Of a stretch of DNA of 37,364 bases, positions 15,356-25,614 are shown one piece after another. The notes beneath the pieces are model-generated. The model was not told the DNA's origin. It searched no databases and saw only the letters and a list, made by a program, of their open reading frames with translations. Within the stretch, counting starts at the first letter, position 1; each line of letters opens with the position of its first letter. The translations under genes were made by a program, and so were the position numbers. Source of the DNA: Spirochaetaceae bacterium (GTDB taxonomy: Bacteria > Spirochaetota > Spirochaetia > DSM-27196 > SLAA01); contig REEM01000187.1 in the NCBI GenBank assembly GCA_007695055.1, positions 1 to 37,364 of the forward strand, given 5' to 3'.

Positions 15356-17085
15356 GCTGAAACTCCCCAGCCGATGCTCAGCTTTGAACTCTTCAAAACA
15401 TCAATCACAAAATCGAAAGCCAGTCGCGATACAAACAAGGCCGAGAACATTGAACACACAATTCCAACCGCCAGCGTCACCGCGAAACCCTGAATGGGCC
15501 CGGTTCCCAGTTGCGACAGAAAAACTGCTGCAATGAAGGTGGTGATATTGGCATCCATAATGGTCCAGAAAGCCTTGTCGTAGCCAGCCTTCACCGCTGC
15601 CTTCGCGCTTTTGCCTAACCTGTACTCCTCTTTGATACGCTCAAAGATGATAACATTGGCGTCGACCGCCATACCAACCGTAAGAATAATACCTGCAATA
15701 CTGGTTAGGGTCAGTGTAAGGTTAAAGGCCGAGAGCACCGACACCAGGAAGAACAGGTTCAGAATAAGTACGATATTGGCGATAATCCCTGCACCCTGGT
15801 AGTAAAGCAGCATAAAGACAAGTACCAATCCCAAGCCAATCATGACAGCCTTGAGTCCGGCCTCTATAGTAGCCTCGCCTAAAGATGCGCCAACTACCTG
15901 CTGGTTCAATACCACCAGGTCTATAGGTAGGGCTGCGGTGCGTAGCACCGTGGCGATATCGCGCGCCTGCTCTTGGTCAAAACCGGAAATGCGCACCTGC
16001 CCGGTGGGAATCTCTTCCTGTATGGTTGCGTAGGCACGAACTCGCCCGTCCATAACAATTGCCATGCTGCGACCCACATTGTCTCGTGTCAGCCGGGCAA
16101 ACATGTCCGAACCCTGTCGATCAAGTACGAAGTTGACGGTGGGCCGGTTTGTCAGTTGGTCGCGACCAACCTGTGCCTCGGTAATGTACTGACCAGGCAG
16201 ACCATGCTCACGGACATCCTCGCGAATTGCAATATATCGAATTAGCTGATCAATACCGTAGGCGTCCCGGGTCATATAAGGCACAACCTCAACGCCAGCC
16301 GGTACAAACTCGGGAATACCGTCAATATCTGGATCCCAGCCTGGAGTCTGTTGCTGCTCCTGGATGAGCCGTTCGGTTACGTCGTCATCTACAATGTGAA
16401 AGTTCAGGCTGCCACTTCCCATAAGAAAGGCGTTTACCCGCTCGCGGTCGTCGTCACCAGGAATCTCAATGCCAATGCGCCCGCCTTCCTGACGCCGTAT
16501 AACTGGCTCAGTCACACCGAAGCGGTCAATCCGGTTACGAAGCACCTCAACGGCCAGATCTACGGCTTCGTCCAGCTGCGTTGCACTCGGTGCTTGCCCT
16601 AGTCGCTCGGCCAGGCTCTCTGCATTGGCTTCAAGGGTCACGCTGATACCGCCTGAAAGATCCAAGCCCAGCTCAACAATACGAGTTTTCATATCCTTGA
16701 GGCCGGTGACTCGATCGCGATGATGCGTCTCAATCACCCCGAAAGCTTCTCGCTCACTGCGAAAAGCGGCAAGAAAGCCCACAACTGTCCAGTCGCTCGG
16801 CACGTCATCACCCGATAGACGCAGGTTTTCTCGAGCGTAGGGTAGAAGATACCGGTACTCCTCGGGAAGCGGCATGGTTCCATTTTGGGCAACCAGCTCC
16901 CGCAGTTCTAAAAGAACGTCACGAGCCTCACCCTGGGCGTGTTCGCGGATTTGCTGCCGCGATGCTGCCGCAAGTTCCTTGTCGGATTCGGAGATGAAAA
17001 AGTACCAGTTGATAGTTGGGTACAGAAAAAAACCGCCGATGATAATCAGCGTTAATGTGAACAGAAAACGAAATCTCTTACTCAT
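15352..17085 (-). CDS. secD: Protein translocase subunit SecD
   Basis: The 577-residue membrane protein is the larger partner of SecF. Visible features are the N-terminal transmembrane helix, the LGLDLSGGISVTLEAN motif, the periplasmic P1 domain with DRFGVTEPVIRRQEGGRIGIE, and five C-terminal helices with VGMAVDANVIIFERIKEE. It pulls exported proteins across the cytoplasmic membrane from the periplasmic side. GGAG lies 9 nt before the ATG. The gene follows yajC by 48 bp and overlaps secF. Confidence 0.97.
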   Translation of the reverse strand: MSKRFRFLFTLTLIIIGGFFLYPTINWYFFISESDKELAAASRQQIREHAQGEARDVLLELRELVAQNGTMPLPEEYRYLLPYARENLRLSGDDVPSDWTVVGFLAAFRSEREAFGVIETHHRDRVTGLKDMKTRIVELGLDLSGGISVTLEANAESLAERLGQAPSATQLDEAVDLAVEVLRNRIDRFGVTEPVIRRQEGGRIGIEIPGDDDRERVNAFLMGSGSLNFHIVDDDVTERLIQEQQQTPGWDPDIDGIPEFVPAGVEVVPYMTRDAYGIDQLIRYIAIREDVREHGLPGQYITEAQVGRDQLTNRPTVNFVLDRQGSDMFARLTRDNVGRSMAIVMDGRVRAYATIQEEIPTGQVRISGFDQEQARDIATVLRTAALPIDLVVLNQQVVGASLGEATIEAGLKAVMIGLGLVLVFMLLYYQGAGIIANIVLILNLFFLVSVLSAFNLTLTLTSIAGIILTVGMAVDANVIIFERIKEEYRLGKSAKAAVKAGYDKAFWTIMDANITTFIAAVFLSQLGTGPIQGFAVTLAVGIVCSMFSALFVSRLAFDFVIDVLKSSKLSIGWGVSA

Positions 17086-17133
17086 GCTTTAGACTCCGGC
17101 GCCGGATGCCTCCAACCCTGTGTTGAATTAGTA

Positions 17134-17541
17134 TTATTTGTTATCGTCGGTTGCTTCAGAGTCCGACTCCGTCTCGGTCGGTGCTGCGACCTCTGCTTTC
17201 TCTTTGTTCTTTCCGCCACCGACATTCTTCTTTTTGTCGAGAACCGTCGAAACCGCACTCTTGTTGAACTCCAACTTGGTCTCTCCGTCCACTCGCACAA
17301 TAATGACGTCGTCCTTCACGGCATGAACAATGCCCCGGATCCCGCCAATGGTAACCACCCGGTCTCCCTTGCTGAGGGACTCAAGCATTGCCTTGGTTTC
17401 TTTTTGTTTCTTGTTCTGCGGGCGAATAATAAGAAAGTAAAAGATCAGGAATACAAGACCAAAGGTGATAAGGGTTGGCGTCATGGACGCGGCCCCACCG
17501 GCCTGAAGCATAGCCATATTTTCTAATATCGAACCAATCAT
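17134..17541 (-). CDS. yajC: Sec translocon accessory protein YajC
   Basis: A 135-residue protein with one N-terminal membrane helix (LITFGLVFLIFYFLIIRPQN) followed by the family pattern KKQKETKAMLESLSKGDRVV and TIGGIRGIVHAV. The charged C-terminus (about 105-135, rich in Lys, Glu and Asp) is longer than in E. coli YajC. It heads the yajC-secD-secF operon; AGGATG precedes the ATG. Confidence 0.95.
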   Translation of the reverse strand: MIGSILENMAMLQAGGAASMTPTLITFGLVFLIFYFLIIRPQNKKQKETKAMLESLSKGDRVVTIGGIRGIVHAVKDDVIIVRVDGETKLEFNKSAVSTVLDKKKNVGGGKNKEKAEVAAPTETESDSEATDDNK

Positions 17542-17643
17542 AGTTTACATCCTCGCTTGTTCGGATTTGCGCCACGGTAGCACAATGGCCATTGGCTGGT
17601 CAACCTAAGTGAATTATAGGTGGCCCGGTCCACGGAAGGCTCT

Positions 17644-17934
17644 TTATATGAGCAGGGTCTTGTTTACGCCCTCGGTCGGATAGACGCCAAACAGTCGCTT
17701 CAAGTCATCTGCAGTGTCGGATTTAATTCCAGTTTTCTCAGAAAAGGCTTGAAGGAAATGGGTCATCTCATCTTCATTGGCCGCGTACAGCGCAGAACAG
17801 AAGGCAGCCCTGTAGAGGCCAAGTTCAAGCAATTCCATGGTGCCGAGCTGAGCATACTTTTTCATTGCCGCACGGTCTACAATCGCCGCATCACCCTGAT
17901 ACCCGATTGTAAAAACAAACTCTTCTCTACGCAT
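17644..17934 (-). CDS. Small protein of unknown function downstream of groL
   Basis: A 96-residue soluble, helical protein (MRREEFVFTIGYQGDAAIVD at the N-terminus, then MELLELGLYRAAFCSALYA and a Glu/Asp-rich helix). I recognise no family. The start lies only about 20 bp beyond the arm of the groL terminator, and the purine run CCGGGGGGACA before the ATG is the only ribosome-binding candidate, so it may be expressed by read-through from groL. It ends 102 bp before yajC on the same strand. Clean codon use and its position suggest a real gene. Confidence 0.6.
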   Translation of the reverse strand: MRREEFVFTIGYQGDAAIVDRAAMKKYAQLGTMELLELGLYRAAFCSALYAANEDEMTHFLQAFSEKTGIKSDTADDLKRLFGVYPTEGVNKTLLI

Positions 17935-17941
17935 TGTCCCC

Positions 17942-17979
17942 CCGGAAAACGAAACAGGGGAAGCCGGCGGCTTCCCCTG
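17942..17979 (-). terminator. Rho-independent terminator of groL
   Basis: An 11 bp perfect stem (17979-17969 with 17965-17955) with a 3 nt loop lies 43 bp past the groL stop. On the minus strand it is followed by TTTCGTTTTCC, a broken T-run. The small unknown gene begins just beyond it. Confidence 0.75.
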
Positions 17980-18022
17980 AAACTCTTATGCCAAACTGTC
18001 TGCAAAACCTAAGCAGGTCGGC

Positions 18023-19693
<1,671 letters not shown>

Positions 19694-19753
19694 TTAACCT
19701 TACTGATGGTTTTCTTTTGCGAACAAAGATTATGATGTGGACTAACACTCGGT

Positions 19754-19782
19754 AACATACTAAGGAATTGCCGCTTCATCAA
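19754..19782 (-). promoter_or_regulatory. Promoter of groL
   Basis: On the minus strand TTGATG (19782-19777), a 17 bp spacer, and TATGTT (19759-19754). Just downstream, around the predicted start of transcription, is GAGTGTTAG, a 7/9 match to one arm of the HrcA-binding CIRCE element, but the opposite arm is missing. Leader to the ATG is about 65 nt. Confidence 0.5.
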
Positions 19783-19873
19783 TAGGTATTTTTCAGCCTT
19801 TGTCTGAGAAGCTTCACCGCCGGGGCAGTTTGCCGAATTCCCACAGCGCCCAGGAACGTGATACAAGGTCTCT

Positions 19874-21625
19874 ATGCCACAGCAATCGGAACTCGCCATC
19901 CTGATAACTCCCAACATACCGTCACCCGGAGAAGCCGATCGGGTATTGGAACCGTTGCTGACTTTTCTCAAATCTTCAGACCTTTGGGGTCGCGGCCCTT
20001 TGGTTTGGAACCTGTCTGAAGCTGAACTGCGAGACTCTGAGCTTGCCAGTGCTCTCCGGACACGATTGGAGGCGGGCGACCTCTTTGCGTCGGCCGGTTA
20101 CAGCAAAGCACCACATGTACTTCTCACTTCCGAGGAACTCGCCCGGGAACTGGGGACGAGTAGTGACTCACCAGAGGGGAATGATGCAACTGTCAGACAC
20201 TCCGAAACCAGCTTGAGGGGGCTATCTCGCTGTGCGGTGATCCCCCCACAGTGTGATACCGAGCGTAGGGAGGCTGACGTCTGCTACCGTGCCCTCAATG
20301 TCCCTCTCATTCTGGGGCGTAAAAGAACTCGTGAGGGTGAACAGCTTATGGGATACACGCGAGGCATACTTTCAACAGCGCCACTAGTTCGGATCATACC
20401 GCTTCCGGCCGGTGCGCGACCCCGACGCCTGCGAAAACGCAGTCGCTTCATTCTTCGTGCCGCCTCCCATCGCGGCCACTACCTCGTACTGCATGCAATT
20501 CTCGCCGACGAGGAAAGCGTAGATCACCTCGTGAGTCTTTTCCGCGAGACAGAAGCATCGGCGAGTTTCCGGTCACGGGCAGTACTTGCTGGACTGCGAC
20601 TCCTCCACCCAGCCGAGCCAAGAGAAGAAGGAGGCATTGCGCCCCTGTTCACCCTCGCGGGCGACCCTTTGAAACCGGCTCGACTCTACCGCATGCTTGC
20701 CCTCCGCTCCTCGGGTGAATCAAGTTCTATTGACAGTGATGGCAGCTCCTCCGGCATCTCCAGCACCGCCGAGACAAACATAAGATCTCGGCTTCAGGGC
20801 GGCGTGCTCGAAAGCTGGTTGAGCGTGTCAAAAACGCGGGGAACCCGCACGGCCAAAGGAAAAGAATACCACTCAAGTCGGTACCAGGTAGTGGCCAGCA
20901 TGCAGGGTGAGTCATCTCTGAGTGAGGGCGAGCTTGAACTGCGCTGTACCGAAGGAGCGCCGACGGAAATACGCATTGCCGGACAGACCATCCTTCATGG
21001 TGTCTTCCCTATTGCCCGTTTCTCTTCGGGGACGCAGGGAATCGAGCTTGAACCGCGTGGTGTCGTCTCAATTGAGTCGGCGCTGGCCCGCGGGTTAAGT
21101 GCAAGGTTTGCCTTTCCCAACGACGAGCTTGCAACCTCCCGCCTGAGTATCCGGTATCTGTTTTTCGAGGGTGCACCGGAGTTGTTCATTGAGCTCGAGC
21201 TTGACCTTGCAGCTCCTGCTGGCTTTGCCGGCAGACACTCTTTTACCTGCCTTTCATTCAGGCCAGCTTCAGGTGCGGAGACCTTCGCTACTCACCCCAT
21301 ACAAGCACAGGTGCAACCATTGCTGAGCGACTCGGTTCCACAACATGGAATTGCTGCATCACTACGGGTTGAAAAAGGCCGCTCCGCATTAGGTATACAC
21401 GCCTTGGCACCGGTTCCAAACGGCGCATCCGCCCTTCTGTACAAGACAGACTCCCAACTAAGCCTGGGCCCAAGCTATGGGCCTGCCGACACTGCCTGTG
21501 TCGCCGGGTTATTCGATAGGCGAGTTCTTATTCTCAGCACTACCCGCCCGGGGCGCAGCGTTTCAAGCACCGTCTCGACCGCAATCCGCTCTCAGCTGCA
21601 TGATCCTATCTGTTTTATGAGCTAA
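19874..21625 (+). CDS. Large protein of unknown function divergent from groL
   Basis: A 583-residue protein without signal peptide or membrane segments. AAGG lies 5 nt before the ATG. The N-terminal 170 residues (LAILITPNIPSPGEADRVLE; LRTRLEAGDLFASAGYSKAP; ELARELG; RCAVIPPQCDTERREADVCY) recall, at the level of spacing only, the barrel of polysaccharide deacetylase/GH38-57-type enzymes without clear catalytic residues. A Ser/Gly-rich linker (SSGESSSIDSDGSSSGISS, about 276-294) separates this from a beta-rich half (YQVVASMQGESSLSEGELEL; ELFIELELDLAAPAG) like a carbohydrate-enzyme beta-sandwich. I assign no function. The tail-to-tail neighbour ends 27 bp away. Confidence 0.7.
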   Translation: MPQQSELAILITPNIPSPGEADRVLEPLLTFLKSSDLWGRGPLVWNLSEAELRDSELASALRTRLEAGDLFASAGYSKAPHVLLTSEELARELGTSSDSPEGNDATVRHSETSLRGLSRCAVIPPQCDTERREADVCYRALNVPLILGRKRTREGEQLMGYTRGILSTAPLVRIIPLPAGARPRRLRKRSRFILRAASHRGHYLVLHAILADEESVDHLVSLFRETEASASFRSRAVLAGLRLLHPAEPREEGGIAPLFTLAGDPLKPARLYRMLALRSSGESSSIDSDGSSSGISSTAETNIRSRLQGGVLESWLSVSKTRGTRTAKGKEYHSSRYQVVASMQGESSLSEGELELRCTEGAPTEIRIAGQTILHGVFPIARFSSGTQGIELEPRGVVSIESALARGLSARFAFPNDELATSRLSIRYLFFEGAPELFIELELDLAAPAGFAGRHSFTCLSFRPASGAETFATHPIQAQVQPLLSDSVPQHGIAASLRVEKGRSALGIHALAPVPNGASALLYKTDSQLSLGPSYGPADTACVAGLFDRRVLILSTTRPGRSVSSTVSTAIRSQLHDPICFMS

Positions 21626-21652
21626 GCGTACTTGCCGAGAAATATGCACCGC

Positions 21653-22450
21653 TCACTCACCATCGAGCAACGTTATACTTCCCGTTATCATGCGCATTGG
21701 GTCTCGCAGCCCGGTTGGCAAGAAGAGCAAGGCCCCATCACTATCAAGCCCAAGCAATGTACCGTTGAACCGTGGCCCTTCCGGGACGGACGAGCTCATT
21801 ATTGCAATTCTCTGGCCGCGCCACAGCAGTCGTTTCTCAATTTTTGCTGGCACCGCCTGCTCACACAGTCCGGCGGATAGGCGGCGCAACACATACGGGA
21901 GCAGCTCAAGCGGATTAATGGGAACAGCGGCTGCACTGAGCAGTGATGCGGCTGATTCTTCTAAGGCTTCAGGAAAGGATGTCTGAAGGCAGTTCACACC
22001 AAAGCCAGCCAGCACCAGACCTGCTCGCCCCCGGCATAGTACGCCCGCAACCTTCCGCCCTTCGATAAACACGTCGTTCGGCCACTTGATTCCAGCCTGC
22101 ACCTCGGTTTGACTGTCCTTGCGAGCCGCAATGACAGCTTCAACCGCCTCAGCAATCGCCAATCCGGTAATGAGGGGCAAAAGGAGCGGCTCCACCGGAG
22201 CGCAGCCAGAAGCAGCTCCTCCGTCGGGAGAAAGAACCACCGTGGCGAGGAGAGAACTACCCGGTTCGGCATCCCACACCGAGGCCTCGCCACGTCCCCG
22301 ACCAGCTGTTTGATACGCACTCACCACAACCGTACCGTGTCCAGCTCCCGTGCTTATAAGGCGCTCCGCCTCCAGCATCGTTGAGTCGAGTTCCGGATAG
22401 ATGTAGATAGGGGCATTACCAATTGGATTGTATATTTTTTCGTTTCTCAA
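21653..22450 (-). CDS. birA: Biotin--[acetyl-CoA-carboxylase] ligase, no DNA-binding domain
   Basis: The 265-residue protein has the biotin protein ligase core: YQTAGRGRGEASVWD with the biotinyl-AMP loop (GRGRG), GSSLLATVVLSP, IKWPNDVFIEGRKVAGVL and GFGVNC. It attaches biotin to carboxylase carrier domains. The N-terminal helix-turn-helix that makes E. coli BirA a repressor is missing, so this is a pure ligase (group I). The start is a TTG at 22450 after AAAGGTCC; no ATG is available nearby, so the start is uncertain. It follows fapA by 39 bp on the same strand. Confidence 0.88.
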   Translation of the reverse strand: MRNEKIYNPIGNAPIYIYPELDSTMLEAERLISTGAGHGTVVVSAYQTAGRGRGEASVWDAEPGSSLLATVVLSPDGGAASGCAPVEPLLLPLITGLAIAEAVEAVIAARKDSQTEVQAGIKWPNDVFIEGRKVAGVLCRGRAGLVLAGFGVNCLQTSFPEALEESAASLLSAAAVPINPLELLPYVLRRLSAGLCEQAVPAKIEKRLLWRGQRIAIMSSSVPEGPRFNGTLLGLDSDGALLFLPTGLRDPMRMITGSITLLDGE

Positions 22451-22489
22451 GGACCTTTGTGACTCCGAAACACTCCGCCAGTCTGCGGG

Positions 22490-23908
22490 CTACCGTTCAA
22501 TTTTTGATTCCACGATGCGCCCTGACACACGGTCTAAGGTGTACATCACCGCAGATTTCTTCTCAGAAATTGAAAGGTGGGCACGGCAGATCGTAACCCT
22601 CACGCCTGGGTAGATCGTGCCAAACACTCGCAGCTCGGCAGCCTCGTTGCGATCAAGTCTATCAATCATCTCGGCCATTTTGCCGGAGAGTTCCCGTGCG
22701 CGCGTCTCAAAAGCCCGTATCTGTGCTGCGGTCTTCTGCTGCGGGTTGTTTGCAAACTGCGCCCTCAGAGCCTGTACTCGAGTCATAAGTTGTTGCTGCT
22801 GCTCCTGCATCTGCGACAACATGCGTTCCACAATGAAGTCGACTCCACACACTATTGTCGTTGGAATCTCGGCTGAATTCCCGACCTGGTGAGCAGAAAC
22901 GCCCTCAACAGCACGAATCTCCGAACCAACAATCTTGCCCTTATCTCCCATAACTACTCGATCAAGTGCCGATATCTTCGAATTCACAACACTGTTCTTT
23001 ACGTATATTGAGGACTTGGATTCTACACGACAGTTCTCAATAAACTTAGCCGTTATCTTCTTGACTGCCCGGACGGTGGCATTCCCTCGGCCAATAATGC
23101 CTTCTGCCGCCAGGATTTCCCCTCGAGCAAAGACCTCATGCGCATCTACGGTTGCCTTTGCATGAATGCTCCCGCCAACCCAAATGCGAAATCCGTCCTT
23201 AACCTCGCCTGAAAGAATCAGATTCCCAGGAAAGTTGATGTTTCCGGTGCGATATCCGACCTCACCCGTAATCTCCAGGGTTTCCTCAACTGAGAACACT
23301 TTGCCCCGCACTTGAAACAAACCGCTCTTCAGCGCATACACTTCGTTATCGCGAATCTCTATGTTCTTTCCGGCCTCTAGTTTGAGTACAGTAGCCGTGG
23401 GTCGATGCAGCTCTTTGTTGTTCACCCCCAGGCCGTCGGTGCCGATCATTTCCTGTTCAACGCGTCCAAGCTCTTCCCCACGCCGAACAATGACATAGGG
23501 GCTTACGGCCTTGTAGTCAACGCGAGCTCGGCGGGCAGTAGCTGTCTCCTGGGTGGAGCTCTCACTCTGCTCACTCATGCCTGCGGCAGGCAGGCTCTCG
23601 CGAGCAACGGCAGCGAAACGATCCATAAGGATTATTCGTTCGGGTAGATCCGGCTCCGGAGGAGAGCCTCGGGCGATGGTTAAATCTTCAATTCTCCGTT
23701 TCTCGTCAGTGCAGGCGGCAATGGCTTCTTGTATAACATCCCACAATACACCATTGCTCACCCCGGCTTCATTGAGGCGATGTTCAACATACTCCATTGA
23801 CAGAGGACGCCCGTCACCCCGTGCGGGAATAAACTCGGCTTTGGCAGTCAGATAATCTGGCGCTACTTCTACCGCGATAAGAGCATCGCTACTTGGCTCA
23901 ACCGACAT
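22490..23908 (-). CDS. FapA/DUF342-family protein
   Basis: The 472-residue protein has the FapA layout: an N-terminal alpha/beta domain (MEYVEHRLNEAGVSNGVLWD), then from about residue 160 a beta-helix of short repeats (NINFPGNLILSGEVKDGFRI, VDAHEVFARGEILAAEGIIG, VESKSSIYVKNSVVNSKISA) and a C-terminal coiled coil (SQMQEQQQQLMTRVQALRAQ). FapA in Vibrio affects flagellar assembly and polar regulation; DUF342 proteins are common in spirochaetes, but the role here is unproven. No flagellar genes are adjacent. GGAG lies 6 nt before the ATG. Transcribed away from argR, with birA following. Confidence 0.85.
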   Translation of the reverse strand: MSVEPSSDALIAVEVAPDYLTAKAEFIPARGDGRPLSMEYVEHRLNEAGVSNGVLWDVIQEAIAACTDEKRRIEDLTIARGSPPEPDLPERIILMDRFAAVARESLPAAGMSEQSESSTQETATARRARVDYKAVSPYVIVRRGEELGRVEQEMIGTDGLGVNNKELHRPTATVLKLEAGKNIEIRDNEVYALKSGLFQVRGKVFSVEETLEITGEVGYRTGNINFPGNLILSGEVKDGFRIWVGGSIHAKATVDAHEVFARGEILAAEGIIGRGNATVRAVKKITAKFIENCRVESKSSIYVKNSVVNSKISALDRVVMGDKGKIVGSEIRAVEGVSAHQVGNSAEIPTTIVCGVDFIVERMLSQMQEQQQQLMTRVQALRAQFANNPQQKTAAQIRAFETRARELSGKMAEMIDRLDRNEAAELRVFGTIYPGVRVTICRAHLSISEKKSAVMYTLDRVSGRIVESKIER

Positions 23909-23957
23909 GTATACTCCTCACCCTCTTCGAATAGTATCGGCCAGTAGGGTTATGCGC

Positions 23958-23988
23958 TTGACAAAATCCGGCTTCCACGCAATTTTAT
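23958..23988 (+). promoter_or_regulatory. Putative promoter of the arg cluster
   Basis: A perfect TTGACA (23958-23963) is followed by AT-rich TTTTAT (23983-23988) after 19 bp, a longer than ideal spacer. Predicted transcription start falls at about 23995-24000, at the edge of the ARG-box-like palindrome. Confidence 0.4.
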
Positions 23989-23998
23989 ACACTCTTAC

Positions 23999-24014
23999 GG
24001 AATAACCATTCAGG
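23999..24014. promoter_or_regulatory. ARG-box-like operator upstream of argR
   Basis: The palindrome GAAT-AACC-ATTC (24000-24011) sits in GGAATAACCATTCAGG. The enterobacterial ARG box core is TGAAT-4-ATTCA; this site matches nine of ten core bases. It lies between the -10 region and the argR start, so bound ArgR would block its own transcription and that of argCBG. Confidence 0.6.
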
Positions 24015-24022
24015 GGTAGAGC

Positions 24023-24493
24023 GTGAAGGAACGAAACGAACGACTACAAAGCATAAAGAAGATCATACGAGACTATCGTATCACGAGTCAGGATGAACTT
24101 CTTGATCACCTTCACAACATGGGCTTCAGAATCACCCAAGCAACCCTGTCACGCGACCTAAAATTGCTACAGGTCGGCAAAATTGCCCGGGGCTCCGAAG
24201 GTTATCACTACACGCTACCGAGCGAGGAAGAACTCCGTGAGTCCGAGGCAAACTTCATTGCAGATCTTCAGCGCGGATATGTTTCGCTTGAGTTCTCCAG
24301 CAATATAGGGGTTATGCGCACACTAACCGGTCACGCCGACAGCGTAGCCATCGCCCTCGACAACCTGTTTGCACGCTATGTGCTTGGCACGATCGCTGGA
24401 GACGACACGGTCATGATGGTATTGCGGCCGGAGACCGACGCGGCGCTGCTGCAAGGCAAGTTGCGAGAGAGCATTCCAGGGATAGAGGACTAG
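24023..24493 (+). CDS. argR: Arginine repressor ArgR
   Basis: The 156-residue protein starts with GTG at 24023, after AGGGGTAGA. The N-terminal winged helix is recognisable (RLQSIKKIIRDYRITSQDEL; ITQATLSRDLKLLQVGKI), and the C-terminal hexamerisation/arginine-binding domain has VLGTIAGDDTVMMVLRPE. ArgR binds arginine and represses biosynthesis, or activates catabolism. Placement of argR as first gene of an arg operon, behind an ARG-box-like site, suggests autoregulation and control of argC, argB and argG. argC begins 2 bp after its stop. Confidence 0.95.
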   Translation: MKERNERLQSIKKIIRDYRITSQDELLDHLHNMGFRITQATLSRDLKLLQVGKIARGSEGYHYTLPSEEELRESEANFIADLQRGYVSLEFSSNIGVMRTLTGHADSVAIALDNLFARYVLGTIAGDDTVMMVLRPETDAALLQGKLRESIPGIED

Positions 24494-24495
24494 AT

Positions 24496-25533
24496 ATGCG
24501 AGTTTGTGTTCTTGGTGCAACCGGTTACGCCGGAGCTTCACTGCTTCGAATTCTTGCTGAGCACTCTGAGATAAAGGAAATTTTTGCTGTCTCCGGCTCG
24601 GTTCCCGGAACGAAAGTGCTTGATCATGACCCGGCGCTGACTCCACGCATAGCAGAGAAGATGCAGTCCTCTCATGCATGTTTTGTGGACCTGCAGCATG
24701 CTGCTGGCGCTGGATGTGATGCCATATTCTCAGCGCTACCTCATCTGGAGTCGGCCAAAATGTGTGCGCCTTTTTTTGGCAACAGTGTAGTGTTAGATCT
24801 CTCTGCAGATCTTAGAATTAAAGACCCTACGCTTTTTGAGGCATCATACAACACGGCCCCACCGCGGCCGGACCTGCTTGATACTGCGGTGTACGGGCTT
24901 TCAGAGATTAATCATGAGCAGATCAGGTCGGCCGATATTATTGCGGTTCCCGGCTGCTACCCTACGGCCACACTCTTACCTCTGATTCCACCCGCCGCTG
25001 CAGGGCTGGTACGTGGCACGGCCGTGGTAAACGCCCTTTCAGGCATTTCCGGCGCAGGCAGAAAGGCAAAGATAGAGCTCCTGTATGTCGAGCGCACCGA
25101 GAACCTTGCGCCATATCTGCCGGGTGCAACACACCGCCACTGGGGTGAGATCAAACAAGGTCTCGACCGCAGCGGCACCAAGCTTGACCTTGTTTTTACA
25201 CCGCATCTTGTACCCGTGAAGCAGGGTATGCTGATTACCACGGTTATTGAGTTGAGTCCGGGGGCAAGCCTGGATGCGGTGCGAGACAGCCTGGAACAGG
25301 CCTACGCCGGAAAGCCCTGTATTCACCTGCTTGAGAACACCTTGCCGGAGACACGCATGGTAAGGGGTACTAATCGGTGTGTGATTGCACTACAAGAAGA
25401 CCGTGGCAGACTCATGCTTTTCTCGGCCATTGATAATCTGATAAAAGGCGCCGCAGGGCAGGCAGTGCAGAACATGAACATTCGCTTTGGCCTTCCGGAA
25501 ACCTGCGGGTTACCACTTTCCGGTGAGGTTTGA
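24496..25533 (+). CDS. argC: N-acetyl-gamma-glutamyl-phosphate reductase
   Basis: ArgC reduces N-acetylglutamyl phosphate to the semialdehyde with NADPH. The 345-residue sequence has the Rossmann start VLGATGYAGASLLRIL, the active-site Cys in VPGCYPTATLLPL, SGISGAGRKA, and THRHWGEIKQ plus FTPHLVPVKQGML near the active site. AGAGGA lies 6 nt before the ATG. It is translated just after argR; argB follows after 81 bp. Confidence 0.97.
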   Translation: MRVCVLGATGYAGASLLRILAEHSEIKEIFAVSGSVPGTKVLDHDPALTPRIAEKMQSSHACFVDLQHAAGAGCDAIFSALPHLESAKMCAPFFGNSVVLDLSADLRIKDPTLFEASYNTAPPRPDLLDTAVYGLSEINHEQIRSADIIAVPGCYPTATLLPLIPPAAAGLVRGTAVVNALSGISGAGRKAKIELLYVERTENLAPYLPGATHRHWGEIKQGLDRSGTKLDLVFTPHLVPVKQGMLITTVIELSPGASLDAVRDSLEQAYAGKPCIHLLENTLPETRMVRGTNRCVIALQEDRGRLMLFSAIDNLIKGAAGQAVQNMNIRFGLPETCGLPLSGEV

Positions 25534-25614
25534 GGCTTGGCTGGCCACGGCCCAACCGGTAGGCTTCCGGCAGGCACATCACGACCGAGACTACACAAAA
25601 CGAGAGCATCATAG

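Noticed and set aside
19733-19770. Possible CIRCE (HrcA) operator before groL.
   Set aside because: Only one arm (GAGTGTTAG, 7/9) is present; the matching inverted arm at the required 9 bp spacing is missing.
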